The notes under the pieces are model-generated. The model was given only the letters and a program-made list of their open reading frames with translations. It was not told where the DNA came from and did not search any database. Of a stretch of DNA of 54,661 nt, positions 29,601 to 38,053 are shown piece by piece; position 1 is the first letter of the stretch; each line of letters opens with the position of its first letter. The position numbers and the translations under genes are program-made. The stretch is from the NCBI GenBank assembly GCA_002753185.1, contig PDZX01000024.1, positions 1 to 54,661 on the forward strand, read 5' to 3'. The DNA is from Magnetococcales bacterium WMHbin3 (GTDB lineage: Bacteria; Pseudomonadota; Magnetococcia; Magnetococcales; Magnetaquicoccaceae).

Positions 29601-30894
29601 CGCGCAACTCCGGAGGGATGATGGTCGTGCTGATGTCCTTGCCCATCACCTCCTGCTTGGGGAAACCGAAAATCCGTTCCGCCGCCTTGTTGAATTCGAG
29701 GATCCGTCCCCAGGCGTCGATGGAGATGATCGCATCCAGGGCCGTGTCCAGAATGGCCCGCATCCGCTGCTCGCCTTGCAGCAGGGCGTCGGATGCCGAG
29801 CGCAGTCTCCCCTCCACGCCCAGCAACAGGCGGTAGAAGAGCATGGCCAGCACCAGCCCCGCCAGCACGATGCCGACCAGGATCCAGCGGCTGTGGGCCA
29901 AGGTGATCCGCTCCAGGGGCAGATCCTCGTAATGGATGACCAGACTGGCCACCCGCTTATCGGCAATGTCATGGATCGGAATGACGAAGGCATGGAAATG
30001 ATTAAGATCTATATCATCATGATTGCCACGTTTAAAAATCTGCGGCTTGACCTCCTGGGACAGGGCAGCGATCTCGTCATGCACCTCGTTCATCGTGCTC
30101 CCGGCCAGGACCACTTCGGCAAACCGATCCCACTCGACCGGCTTCTTCTGTTGTGCCCGCAATGCGCTCCATGCCTCCCGGTCGAGCTGGGACTTGAGGA
30201 TGAAAAGACAGAGATCCACCTTCAGGGAGGCCTTGAGCATGGGGAACACGGTCGGCAACTCCTGACCGAGTTCCAGATAGCCGATCAGACGGCCATCCGC
30301 CTCCCAGGGCATGACCACGCGCTGGGTCACAGTTCCCAAGACGCCGAGTTCGACGCCATGGACCACTTTGCGAGTCTCCATGGCCTGTCGCAAGGTCTGG
30401 CGGTCGATCGGGTCGCCAAACTTGCGCGGATGATACACCCTCAGAAAATTGACTCCGCTGGCATCATGAAAATAGAGATGCGTGACATGCTGCTTCTGTT
30501 CGAGAAACCGGGAAAACGCCTCGCTGGCGCGCAGGAGTCCTTCCCGATCCCCGGCCAGAAACCGTTCGGACAAACGGGCGTCTTGCGTCATGAGCAGGAG
30601 CTGTCCCTCCATGGCGACCGAATTGCGCGCCATGATCTGCCGCAACGTCTCGTTGACCTGACTCTGGAATTGCAGGCCAAGCTGCACCTCTTCCTCCTCG
30701 TGCATCCAGCGCAAGGAGAACAGGATAAACATCAACAACAGGCCAAAGGCCGCCAGAAAGGAAACGATGATCGGCCTCCGTATGCTCCAGAGGCGCTGGT
30801 CGGTCGTCAATGTCATACGGAAATTCCGTGTTGGAAGCGATGGGAACCACGCAGGCGGGATGCGCTCGACACCCACCTGAATTGGATTATCCAT
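26653..30894 (-). CDS. Membrane hybrid sensor histidine kinase (sensor-PAS-PAS-HK-REC-REC-HPt)
   Basis: Domain order over 1413 residues: transmembrane helix about 40-62, periplasmic sensor of about 270 residues, transmembrane helix about 336-356, PAS about 375-490, PAS about 530-650, HisKA with H680 (FLANMSHEIRTPMN), HATPase about 780-895 with GTGLGL, receiver 1 (D975), receiver 2 (D1123) and HPt (H1270 in ALAHGLKGVSANV). All phosphorelay residues are present. The start could instead be Met27 (30816); neither start has a strong ribosome site. It is coupled by overlap to the GGDEF regulator, so output is probably cyclic di-GMP. Confidence 0.93.
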   Translation of the reverse strand: MDNPIQVGVERIPPAWFPSLPTRNFRMTLTTDQRLWSIRRPIIVSFLAAFGLLLMFILFSLRWMHEEEEVQLGLQFQSQVNETLRQIMARNSVAMEGQLLLMTQDARLSERFLAGDREGLLRASEAFSRFLEQKQHVTHLYFHDASGVNFLRVYHPRKFGDPIDRQTLRQAMETRKVVHGVELGVLGTVTQRVVMPWEADGRLIGYLELGQELPTVFPMLKASLKVDLCLFILKSQLDREAWSALRAQQKKPVEWDRFAEVVLAGSTMNEVHDEIAALSQEVKPQIFKRGNHDDIDLNHFHAFVIPIHDIADKRVASLVIHYEDLPLERITLAHSRWILVGIVLAGLVLAMLFYRLLLGVEGRLRSASDALLQGEQRMRAILDTALDAIISIDAWGRILEFNKAAERIFGFPKQEVMGKDISTTIIPPELRDAHRQGMARYLSTREKRVLNQHVELTGIDARGIRIPIEIAITVIPSDGSTIFTAFLRDISDRKQMLLSLNEAIATAETSNRELRLEIIRHEETTARLRSSEERFRSVTLSIRDAIIAADGEQKIVFWNRGAEDLFGYTRQEIFGARLERLIPPCYKDAHREGFERFQARGDAALLGKTTELSGLRKNGEEFPLEMSLNSWTNADGSRFFSAVIRDITERKSSEEALLAAKESAEAANQAKSLFLANMSHEIRTPMNTIIGMGYLLSQSGLTATQESHMRKIQSAAETLLGIINDILDVSKIEAGRLELEQIPFRLREVMDKVAGMVAVLAGEKGLEVLFSLHPDLPRGLTGDPLRLEQVLTNLGSNAVKFTSSGEILFRVEPVETLSDGRIRLRFSVRDSGIGLSEEQLAGLFQPFTQADSTTTRNYGGTGLGLTICKNLVEMMGGDLTVSSAPGAGSEFAFTVLLGRQEEPEGSPDACRFDLGRASPRVLVVDDNETAREILREMVRALSFECVAVGSGEEALREMERARQPGEAHFDVVLLDWQMPGLDGIETARRIQSSPTLAGSSVVIMVTAFGRRDLMTEARRVGIHGFMLKPITPSLLLDTLLDLLAAGRPERFAGYVDPASSLDQHRAALRGARILVVEDHDINWQVAKGILAKADLVVERAVNGEEAVERIATRPDAFDCLLMDLQMPVMDGYEATRRIRALCPAQRLPIIAMTANALKSEREQCLALGMNDYLTKPIQVPVLFATLARILGRHASAQIVPPSRPTGEDPPSFVLEIEGLDTREVLLRLDDDRELLTELLRHYAVLHAPTGERMAALLAEGDMPALQALAHGLKGVSANVSANGVAELARRVEEAAQAGKMAVCEALMGDLRADLERLTAAIRDVLPRNPDDGEGEQLEEEPFSLVPVKELARLLADGDFHAKNLFALQKERLASRMDAASMTELRHAMERLDFAKGAGILGRWLQGQEGVSGS

Positions 30895-30938
30895 CTTTCA
30901 CGCAATTCTTGCAAGCGCCATTTACATGGCGTACACAC

Positions 30939-32294
30939 TCATGCCAGGCACTGGTGGCACAAGGGATGGGTGGGGGTATTGCGCAACGCGGCCTCCTGGA
31001 TGGCCGCCATGGCCTCGCCACGCCAGATGGCGTCCACGCCACCGGTCGCCAGGGAACCGATGGCGAGATGACCGTCGATGTCGTAGCAACAGGGGGTCGC
31101 GGTGCCGTCCCAAAGGAGATTCATCTTGTACAAAGGCTCCTCGCAGCGTGCCCCGGAGACGGATTCCCTGGTCCATGGGACGATACGGCCGCTGGCGTCG
31201 AGAAAGCGGGTCTGGTCGCGCACCCCCAGGGCGATCGGGAAGACGTGGTCCACATGGGGCAAGAGGGGTTTCAGAAATTCCAGGACGCGGGCCTCGAAAT
31301 CCGGGATCTGGCGCGGGACGATGGTGGTGATGCACATCAGGAACGCCTCCCGCAAACCGGCGGCGCGGCGTTCCTGGTCCATGGCCCGCACCCCGGCCAG
31401 GAGGCCCTCCCACTCCCCGCCCTGGCGGATTCCGGCATAGGCGGCGGCATCCGGGCCGTCCACGGAGATGAAAAGCTGATCGAGACGCGCGTCGAGCAGG
31501 GTACGGCGAATTTTCGCGCTCTTCAACAGGACGCCGTTGGTCTGCACCGCCACCCGGCAGCCATGAGCGCGGGCGATGCGCGTCAACTCCCCCAGGGAGT
31601 GGTGCAACAGGGGTTCGCCCATGAAAAACAGCTTGATCAGTCCGGGTTGACGGACCTCGAACACGAGATTGCCTGGATGAAAGATGTTGGAGACGGTCAA
31701 TTGCCGCAGGCGGTTGCTCCAACTGGCCAGAATGGCCTCCCAGGTGGCGATGGCGAGAAAACCGGTGGGCCGGTCCATCCCGTTGCGGGGGCACATGACG
31801 CACTGGAGATTGCAATGGTTGGTGGGTTCCACCTGGAGTTGGCGCGGCGAGTCGGGACGCACCCAGATGACGTTGTCCGGGCCGTGGCGGACGATCCGCC
31901 CGCCCAGATGCCCGGCCAGGTTGGCCAGACGCTCCTGGCCGGTGCGGGTGGCGGCCTCCAGGGCGATGCGGACGCCCAGATCGACATGCAGCCCCCACTC
32001 CCGTTCGTTGCGGACGATGAGCAGTTCGCTCAACTGGGCGAACTGGAGGGCACACAATCCCAGAAGCAGAATCGCCTCCTGATCCGAGCCGGTCATGATG
32101 GGGTGATACTGGTCGGCAAACATCCGGGCGAGTTCCCGCGCCCCGCTGGCCAGATCGTCCGCGCGGCAGTGGGCGATGCCGAGTTGATAGCGGGCGAGCA
32201 GGTCTAAGGGCTGGTCGCGCAGGATCTCCCTGGCGATGCGCATGGTGTCCTGGGGGGAACCGGTGACCGCCGACTCCAGCAACTGGCCGTGCAT
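30939..32294 (-). CDS. Radical SAM/SPASM-type protein with N-terminal helical domain
   Basis: The first 130 residues are helical and TPR-like. The radical SAM core follows with the cluster motif CNLQCVMC (CxxxCxxC), a GEPL segment (FFMGEPLLH) and the usual barrel pattern. The C-terminal region has GARCEEPLYKMNLLWDGTATPCCYDIDG and a final CHQC, a SPASM-like auxiliary cluster site. SPASM proteins modify peptides or other substrates; the substrate here is unknown. It follows the phosphoesterase gene by 6 bases on the same strand. Confidence 0.87.
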   Translation of the reverse strand: MHGQLLESAVTGSPQDTMRIAREILRDQPLDLLARYQLGIAHCRADDLASGARELARMFADQYHPIMTGSDQEAILLLGLCALQFAQLSELLIVRNEREWGLHVDLGVRIALEAATRTGQERLANLAGHLGGRIVRHGPDNVIWVRPDSPRQLQVEPTNHCNLQCVMCPRNGMDRPTGFLAIATWEAILASWSNRLRQLTVSNIFHPGNLVFEVRQPGLIKLFFMGEPLLHHSLGELTRIARAHGCRVAVQTNGVLLKSAKIRRTLLDARLDQLFISVDGPDAAAYAGIRQGGEWEGLLAGVRAMDQERRAAGLREAFLMCITTIVPRQIPDFEARVLEFLKPLLPHVDHVFPIALGVRDQTRFLDASGRIVPWTRESVSGARCEEPLYKMNLLWDGTATPCCYDIDGHLAIGSLATGGVDAIWRGEAMAAIQEAALRNTPTHPLCHQCLA

Positions 32295-32300
32295 GGGGCG

Positions 32301-33467
32301 TCAGGCCGCCACGGAGCGCATGACCGGGAGCGAAACCGGCGCGATATCCCGCTGGCGGGTCGCAAGCCGTTTGCGCAGCCGCTTCCGGTAGGCCTTGATC
32401 CCTCCCGCTGCGGCCACGGCCTCTGGATTGATGAACCGGATCCCCCCGCGCGGCGAGATGAGCAGGCCGCCCAGACCGGCGGTGCGCACGCCGTTGTCGT
32501 TGTTGATGACCCGCACGCCGGGAATGATCCGTTCGAGTTCGTCATCGCTCTGGGTGACGGCCACCGGCTTGTGGCCATGAATCACGGTGGCGAGGCCCAG
32601 GGCGAGGATCCGCTCCGCGACGAGGTGGCCGAGGGGACGTCCGTCCGGCTGGAGTTGGGCGTAATAACTCCTGGGCTTGCGGATGTAACCGGCCAGTTCC
32701 GGACCCGCGTCATCGCGGAACAGGGCGTGTTCCCCCCGATAGAACGCGGCGCGCAGACGGGCATGGAGGTCGGACGGGGGGCATCCCTCCTGTCGCAGTT
32801 GATGGAGGAGGTCCAGCAGCAGGAGCGTGGGATAGCCGTGCAGGAAAAGGAGGTCGTCCTGGATGCGGAACACCTCGCAGTTGCGGATGAAATCCAGGTC
32901 ATCGGCGGTGAAGGGGGTACGCAGCCCCATTTCGGCCATGCGCAGGATGGCAAGCTCGTGGTTGCCGGCCAGGAGGACGATCTCCACCCCCTGGGGAGCG
33001 GTCTCCACCAAACGCTTGAAGGAGTCGAGGACGTGGGGATCCGGATTCCACTTGTTGAGCCAGTCGCCGGTATGGATGATCCGGACGGGTGGGATGCCCG
33101 GCTTCCAGCATCCCCGGCGGTCGCACAGGCCGAGGAGTCGCAGATGGCGGGCGACAGTGGAAAAATCGTTGTCGGTGTCCGACAGCACGAGGGTCCAGAG
33201 GGGCACGGCGGGCGCGGGAGGCGCGGCGGGCGCGGCGATGAACGGGATCACCCGCGCCGGTTCCGGTTCCTGGCGTGGGGGGTGCTCGGTCCATGCGGGG
33301 GGCGAGGCATCGGGGTTGACCCCGGCGGTGGGGCCGAAGGCGCCGGCGGCGGCCACGGCCATGGCCTCTCCCTCCTCGCGGAGCGGGGCGATCGAGGTTC
33401 GGGAGGGGGGGTCACCCCAGTTGCGCAAACGGCGCAGCAACGCCCAGATGTCGGTGGTGGCAGGCAT
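32301..33467 (-). CDS. Calcineurin-like metallophosphoesterase with altered first motif
   Basis: The 388-residue protein has a Pro/Ala-rich N-terminal extension (about 1-90) and then a phosphoesterase core: D97-T-D99 in LVLSDTDND, GD at 134-135 (IHTGDW), GNHE at 168-171 and VIHGHKP. In most family members motif I is DxH; here it is DxD, so one metal ligand differs. GNHE and GHxP suggest the rest of the site is intact. AAGGGAG precedes the ATG. It is upstream of, and likely cotranscribed with, the radical SAM gene. Confidence 0.82.
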   Translation of the reverse strand: MPATTDIWALLRRLRNWGDPPSRTSIAPLREEGEAMAVAAAGAFGPTAGVNPDASPPAWTEHPPRQEPEPARVIPFIAAPAAPPAPAVPLWTLVLSDTDNDFSTVARHLRLLGLCDRRGCWKPGIPPVRIIHTGDWLNKWNPDPHVLDSFKRLVETAPQGVEIVLLAGNHELAILRMAEMGLRTPFTADDLDFIRNCEVFRIQDDLLFLHGYPTLLLLDLLHQLRQEGCPPSDLHARLRAAFYRGEHALFRDDAGPELAGYIRKPRSYYAQLQPDGRPLGHLVAERILALGLATVIHGHKPVAVTQSDDELERIIPGVRVINNDNGVRTAGLGGLLISPRGGIRFINPEAVAAAGGIKAYRKRLRKRLATRQRDIAPVSLPVMRSVAA

Positions 33468-33624
33468 GGCGAACTCCCTTGCATGTCGATGTCATGACGT
33501 TTATTGACCAGTCGATTGCGTGCAACAAACATGCCCGGCCCTGGAATCGGTTGACAAGGGGGACGGATCCGCCGGATGCTGATGCCCGTTTGTGGAAAAA
33601 CCATCCTGATCGGACGCGCATGCC
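33468..33624. promoter_or_regulatory. Divergent intergenic region, phosphoesterase / methyltransferase
   Basis: The 157-bp gap should carry promoters for both genes. I see no clear -35/-10 pair or terminator in it. Confidence 0.3.
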
Positions 33625-34419
33625 ATGGCCATCACCGGAATCGAGTACACGGTTTTTCGTTTCTTGCGGGAACAGAACGCCCTGCCGCTGGGGGTCGATC
33701 TGTTGGAGTTGGGCGAGGCCAACTGGTATGGTGACGTGGCCTTGGAGGCGTTCCAGAGGGACATCGGGCTGTTCGCGCGGGAGGACGACCGCGCATCTCT
33801 GACGCAATGGCTGGAGGATGTGATCCGGCAATTGCGAACCCCGCCCGATACCGCGCAGCGCACTGCTTATATGTTTGCGCTGCCGAAGGTCTGGTACCGG
33901 ACTTTGTTTCATGCCCAATCGATCGTCTCCATCGACCTGGGCGGGACCAGTCAGGCGTTGCGGCTGGACTTGAACCAGCCGATCGATCTGGGCAGGCGGT
34001 TCGGGGTGGTGCTGAACATCGGCACCGCCGAGCATGTATTCAACCAGTTTCAGGTCTTCAAGACCATTCACGATCACGCGCTGGCCGGAGGTCTGATGGT
34101 GCATGTGCTGCCCTTCAGCGGCTGGATCGATCACGGATTTTACAACTTTCAACCGACCTTCTTCTGGGATCTGGCGGCGGCCAACCGCTACGAGGTGGTC
34201 CTGATGCTGTGCGGGGAGATCACCCCTCTGAAACTGACCCAGTTGCACAACCGGGAGGGCATCATCGAGCTGGCGGGCAAACAGGCCATCGGCCAGAACA
34301 CGAATCTGCTGGTCGCCCTGCGCAAGCCGCATGACGATGCCTTCGTCGTGCCGATGCAGGGGTACTACTCCCAACAACTCTCTGCCAAATCGGCGGCGGC
34401 CTGGAAGAACATGCGCTGA
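33625..34419 (+). CDS. SAM-dependent methyltransferase-like protein
   Basis: The 264-residue protein has a central stretch FGVVLNIGTAEHVFNQFQVFKTIHDHALAGGLMVHVLPFSGWIDHGFYNFQP. It resembles the late half of a class I methyltransferase fold, where an LNxGTxEHxxN motif and an FSGWxxHGxY segment are typical. The Gly-rich motif I is weak (LLELGEANWYG near residue 25). It is divergent from the phosphoesterase gene. The last 30 bases and stop codon lie in a direct repeat that recurs at 35194. Confidence 0.6.
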   Translation: MAITGIEYTVFRFLREQNALPLGVDLLELGEANWYGDVALEAFQRDIGLFAREDDRASLTQWLEDVIRQLRTPPDTAQRTAYMFALPKVWYRTLFHAQSIVSIDLGGTSQALRLDLNQPIDLGRRFGVVLNIGTAEHVFNQFQVFKTIHDHALAGGLMVHVLPFSGWIDHGFYNFQPTFFWDLAAANRYEVVLMLCGEITPLKLTQLHNREGIIELAGKQAIGQNTNLLVALRKPHDDAFVVPMQGYYSQQLSAKSAAAWKNMR

Positions 34420-34449
34420 TCCGTCACCGCCTGCGCGGGTGGATCAAGG
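34389..34449. repeat. 61-bp direct repeat, left copy
   Basis: The first 45 bases (34389-34433) are identical to 35194-35238, and the next 16 match with four differences. The left copy includes the last codons and stop of the methyltransferase-like gene. The two copies bracket the DUF433/DUF5615 pair. Confidence 0.9.
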
Positions 34450-34452
34450 AGA

Positions 34453-34791
34453 TCATTTACCTAAGATCTCAACCAAGGATTCACCATTATCCAGAATGGT
34501 GACAGCACTCTGTAAGCTTTTGGAAAGAATCTGTTTCAACCTCTCATTGGAGGTGTTGCCACAGGTCAGCCATATGATCTTCGGAGGAGGTCCGGACTGG
34601 TGGAGCAGATCCACAAAATCAGCATCCTTGGTAATAACAACGACATTCTGTTGTCTTGCTGCCCTGAAGATGACCTCATCCGTGGCATCCCGCAAACCCA
34701 AATCGCGTACGGCAACCGCAGGGAGAGAAAAGAGATCTTCGATCCAAACCGCCAACGATGGCGGAAGCTGGGCGTCTATCCATAAAGTCAT
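34453..34791 (-). CDS. DUF5615 PIN-like toxin
   Basis: The 112-residue protein begins MTLWIDAQLPPSLAVWIED and has VVVITKDADFVDLLHQSGPPPKIIWL, the DUF5615 pattern of PIN-like nucleases, with acidic residues (D6, then D57 and D60 region) that could bind Mg. Its start overlaps the DUF433 gene by 4 bases. DUF433-DUF5615 pairs are a recognised type II toxin-antitoxin arrangement; the target is presumed RNA by family analogy. Confidence 0.83.
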   Translation of the reverse strand: MTLWIDAQLPPSLAVWIEDLFSLPAVAVRDLGLRDATDEVIFRAARQQNVVVITKDADFVDLLHQSGPPPKIIWLTCGNTSNERLKQILSKSLQSAVTILDNGESLVEILGK

Positions 34792-35021
34792 GCCGCCAAT
34801 ACCGGATGCTGAAGCTTGCGGCTGGCATACTTCAGACAGGCCGTGATATCATCCTCAACCAGATCAGGCATCTCATCCAGAATTTGCGCGGGCGTCAGAC
34901 CACTGGCCAGAAGATCCAACACATCCGTAACCCGTATGCGCATTCCCCGGACACAAGGACGACCACCGCATTGTCCTGGTGTGACGGTGATACGATCAAC
35001 AACCTGATCCATGACAAACAC
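34788..35021 (-). CDS. DUF433 antitoxin
   Basis: The 77-residue protein carries the DUF433 signature DRITVTPGQCGGRPCVRGMRIRVTDVLDLLASG followed by the helix that ends DDITACLKYA. This is a winged-helix-like DNA-binding antitoxin paired with the DUF5615 toxin downstream. A GTG start at 35021 has AGGA 5 bases upstream and is preferred over the ATG at 35012. Confidence 0.85.
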   Translation of the reverse strand: MFVMDQVVDRITVTPGQCGGRPCVRGMRIRVTDVLDLLASGLTPAQILDEMPDLVEDDITACLKYASRKLQHPVLAA

Positions 35022-35193
35022 CCGTATCCTAAACCATACTCAATACATTCTTTGCCCCGATCAAACCGTTTCGCCCCCTTGGCTTGATGCACCGCAATCA
35101 AAACACATGACAATGAGAAACGCAAGCAATCAACTGTAACCGCCAACCCTGTCACCGTTGCCGTAGATACCACTCCGGAAAACTGTCCGTCAG

Positions 35194-35254
35194 ATCGGCG
35201 GCGGCCTGGAAGAACATGCGCTGATCCGTCACCGCCTGACGGGATGGATCAAGG
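35194..35254. repeat. 61-bp direct repeat, right copy
   Basis: This copy matches 34389-34449 (57 of 61). It contains the last codons and stop (35229-35231) of the I9-like gene on the minus strand. Because the left copy holds the end of the methyltransferase gene, one ancestral copy would have joined the two convergent genes directly. Confidence 0.9.
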
Positions 35255-35489
35255 CGCGCTTGGGTGGCGCCTCGACGTACTCCACTTCCCGCATTCCCGC
35301 CAGCCGGGAAATCAGGGCCTGGGTTCTGCTTGCCGGTACGGTCACCACGTACATGGTGGACAACTCGGCATCGGTTTCATCGGGGAACAGGGGAGCACAA
35401 CCGGTGGCGCCAAGCGCCAGAACGGTCCTGGCGAACTGCCACGCGGTTTCACTGGCCAGATCATCGTGCAGTTTCAAATGCAGTTCCAT
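35229..35489 (-). CDS. Small protein resembling peptidase inhibitor I9 / subtilase prodomain
   Basis: The 86-residue protein starts MELHLKLHDD behind GGAGG (spacing 5). It has the I9-like pattern TMYVVTVPASRTQALISRLAGMREVEYVEAPPKRAL: a strand, a helix, then EVEYVE. Free-standing I9-like proteins usually sit beside a subtilase, which they inhibit or help fold. Here a subtilase remnant lies directly upstream on the same strand, which supports the assignment. Confidence 0.65.
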   Translation of the reverse strand: MELHLKLHDDLASETAWQFARTVLALGATGCAPLFPDETDAELSTMYVVTVPASRTQALISRLAGMREVEYVEAPPKRALIHPVRR

Positions 35490-35619
35490 CGGAACCTCCC
35501 TGATGCCAAAGAGGAATTGCCCGAAACCGGCCTTGCGGGAGTACCCTGGGCAAGGCCAAATTTCGGGAATCTGCAATCATTTGAGCAGGCTTGGCAAATA
35601 CTAATCAACATATATGCTA

Positions 35620-35800
35620 GTATGTATTTATTAATATAGCAACCATGACCATCTTCATCGATTCGCGTCTTGTTGCCCATGGCGGACAATTTTTTCGCGA
35701 TTTGTTCGATTTTCTGACGAATCTGCTTCAGGTTCAACTGGGAATTTTCCTCCAACAACAAGGCAATGCTCCCTGCAACGTCAGAAGTCGCCATTAACAA
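35620..35800 (-). pseudogene. C-terminal remnant of an S8 subtilase
   Basis: Within a 142-codon frame, about 60 residues read MATSDVAGSIALLLEENSQ, LKQIRQKIEQIAKKL and DEDGHGCYIN. They match the subtilase C-terminus (GTSMATPHVAGAIALLL, xxQIRxxLxxxA, GxGxIN). The match starts just after the point where the catalytic Ser would be, and what precedes it is AT-rich unrelated sequence. The rest of the enzyme, including the Asp and His motifs, is absent, so this is a deletion remnant next to its inhibitor-like partner. Confidence 0.6.
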
Positions 35801-35929
35801 CAAAAAACGATCAATATGAATATGAATTAATGAAATAAAAATATTGACACCAATTTCGAAAGAATACATAATCTGACCAAAGAGAGCATCATAAGGATGC
35901 ACTCATGCAAATCTTCCAGGAGAACAGAT

Positions 35930-36112
35930 ATGTGTGGATACGTTTTTGAAGTGTTTCTGGATAACCAAAATGAGTACAGATTCAATCTGAGAGCGCCAAA
36001 CAATGAAATTGTTTGTCAATCTGAAGGCTATACTCAGAAACATAATGCAATAAACACTATTGAAAGAATCAAACAATGCGCCGCTGACGCAACGATCAAG
36101 GATGAGACATGA
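35930..36112 (+). CDS. YegP/DUF1508-family small protein
   Basis: The 60-residue protein starts at MCGYVFEVF behind AGGAG. FEVFLDNQNEYRFNLRAPNNEIVCQSEGYTQKHNAINTIERIKQCA fits the single-repeat DUF1508 pattern (strand, NGxIIxxSEGYxxK, helix). The function of the family is unknown. It is AT-rich compared with the rest of the window, as are the bases around it. Confidence 0.75.
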   Translation: MCGYVFEVFLDNQNEYRFNLRAPNNEIVCQSEGYTQKHNAINTIERIKQCAADATIKDET

Positions 36113-36275
36113 TAAAAAATCGGACGATCGCCAGTCAAGACGGGTCGGATTAAAATCAAACTGTTTGCAGCATCATGAACGCAACGAGTGATTTGTTTAT
36201 CAGTAAAAATTAATCACATCGCCAAAAAATTAAAAAATCATGATGCACTGTCTCATCTTAAAAAACATCCGGTAA
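36113..36275. other. AT-rich intergenic region between the YegP-like gene and modC
   Basis: The 163-bp gap separates two convergent genes. It is clearly AT-rich with several A/T runs. No strong stem-loop with a T-run is obvious, and I see no coding pattern. Confidence 0.4.
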
Positions 36276-37343
36276 TCAGTCGATCAAGGCCACGGCCTTG
36301 ATCATCGCCTGGACCGGCACCCCCGGCGCCAGACGCAAGGCCGCCACGGAGCGGGCGGTGACGCGGGCCAGGAGTGGCGCGCCGCCCGCGTCGAGGCGCA
36401 CCAGGCGATGGGCCGGATGACCCTCCTCGGCCACCCCTGTCACCGTTGCCGCAAAAACATTGATAATACTGGTCCCCGTCACCCGCTCCAGGGCCAGGCC
36501 GACATCCCGCGCCAGGATCCGGATGCGCGCCGGGGTGCCGACGGACAACCCCCGGTCGCGCACCCACAACTGCCCGCCGACGAAATCGACCCGCGCCAGA
36601 TGCCATTCCGCGTCCCGCTCCGCCACCATCGCCTCCAGCACCACCCCGGCATCCTCGCCCAGACGGATCGGCGCGTCGAGCCGGGCGAGCATGTCGGTCA
36701 AGGGACCGCATCCCGCCACTCTCCCGCCGTCGAGCACCACCAGGTGATCGGCCAGGCGGGCCACCTCGTCCGGGGAGTGGCTGACGTAGAACACGGGGAT
36801 CGAAAGCTCCGCGTGCAGTTGTTCGAGATAGGGCAGGATCTCGTTCTTGCGCTCCTGGTCGAGGGCCGCGAGGGGTTCGTCCATCAACAACAGACGGGGC
36901 CGGGTCAACAGGGCGCGGGCAATGGCCACCCGCTGCCGCTCCCCGCCGGAGAGACGATCCGGCTTGCGGTCGAGCAGGGCGCCGATGCCCAGCAGATCGA
37001 TGATCTCCGCCATGCGGGAAACATCGCGCCCACCGACGCGGCGCATGCCGTACTCCAGATTGCCGCGAACCGCCAGATGGGGAAAAAGGCTCGCCTCCTG
37101 AAACACGTAGCCCAGGGGCCGCCGGTGGGTGGGGAGAAAATACCCCTGGTACTGCCAGATCTCGCCGTTGACCACCAGCCGCCCGCCGGGGATCCGTTCC
37201 AGACCGGCGATGGCGCGCAGCAAGGTGGTCTTGCCCGCCCCGGAATGGCCGAACAGGGCCGTGATCCCCTGCCCCGGCAGTTGCAGGTCCAGATCCAGGC
37301 CAAAGCCGGGCCAGGCCAGGGAAAAACGGATCTCGATGGTCAT
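36276..37343 (-). CDS. modC: Molybdate ABC transporter ATP-binding protein
   Basis: The 355-residue protein has Walker A GHSGAGKT near residue 32, the signature [16 protein letters not shown], Walker [14 protein letters not shown] and the switch His in YVSHSPDEV. The C-terminal third is a TOBE/MOP-like molybdate-binding domain ([14 protein letters not shown] and [15 protein letters not shown]). It energises molybdate uptake. The start overlaps the modB stop by 4 bases. Confidence 0.94.
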   Translation of the reverse strand: MTIEIRFSLAWPGFGLDLDLQLPGQGITALFGHSGAGKTTLLRAIAGLERIPGGRLVVNGEIWQYQGYFLPTHRRPLGYVFQEASLFPHLAVRGNLEYGMRRVGGRDVSRMAEIIDLLGIGALLDRKPDRLSGGERQRVAIARALLTRPRLLLMDEPLAALDQERKNEILPYLEQLHAELSIPVFYVSHSPDEVARLADHLVVLDGGRVAGCGPLTDMLARLDAPIRLGEDAGVVLEAMVAERDAEWHLARVDFVGGQLWVRDRGLSVGTPARIRILARDVGLALERVTGTSIINVFAATVTGVAEEGHPAHRLVRLDAGGAPLLARVTARSVAALRLAPGVPVQAMIKAVALID

Positions 37344-38014
37344 GGCCGCCGCCGATCCGGTTGCAGGGCATGCAGGGCCAGCAGGACGCAAAACGCGAAC
37401 ACCAGCATCCCGCCGGCCAGCCAGTGGGCGTGCGCGTATTCCATGGCCTCGACCCTGGCATAGATCCGCACCGAAAGCACGCTGGTCACGCCGGGGATGT
37501 TGCCCCCCATCATCAGGACCACCCCGAACTCCCCCACCGTATGGGCGAAGCCGAGGATGGCGGCGGTCATCAGACCGGGCCGGGCCAGGGGCAGGGCCAC
37601 GGTGAGGAAGGCATCCAGGGGGGAGGCGCGCAGGGTGGCGGCCACTTCCATGGGACGGTCGCCCATCCCCTCGAAGGCGTTGCGGATCGGCTGCACGGCG
37701 AACGGCAGGGAGTAGAGGAACGAGGCCAGCACCAGCCCCGGAAAGGTGAACGGCAGCACCCCCCACCCCAGCGTCTGGGTCAGGCGGCCCAGCGGTCCCT
37801 CCGGGCCGAGCAGGATGAGCAGGTAAAACCCCAGCACCGTGGGCGGCAGCACCAGAGGCAGGGCGGTCACGGCGGCCACCACCCCCTTCCAGCGGGAACG
37901 GGAGTGGACCAGCCACCACGCCAGGGGGGTGCCGAGCAGCAGCAACAGCACAGTGGTGAGCGTGGCCAGTTCCAGGGTCAGGCGGATGGCGGCCAGGTCG
38001 TCGGCATCGAGCAT
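37340..38014 (-). CDS. modB: Molybdate ABC transporter permease
   Basis: The 224-residue protein has about five transmembrane helices. It shows the ModB pattern [14 protein letters not shown] and the coupling loop [35 protein letters not shown], with the EAA-like motif that contacts ModC, then [23 protein letters not shown]. It sits between modA and modC with overlapping ends to modC. Confidence 0.95.
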   Translation of the reverse strand: MLDADDLAAIRLTLELATLTTVLLLLLGTPLAWWLVHSRSRWKGVVAAVTALPLVLPPTVLGFYLLILLGPEGPLGRLTQTLGWGVLPFTFPGLVLASFLYSLPFAVQPIRNAFEGMGDRPMEVAATLRASPLDAFLTVALPLARPGLMTAAILGFAHTVGEFGVVLMMGGNIPGVTSVLSVRIYARVEAMEYAHAHWLAGGMLVFAFCVLLALHALQPDRRRP

Positions 38015-38053
38015 GGGGATCGGGCACCAGGAAAATCGACAATCATTGAAGGT

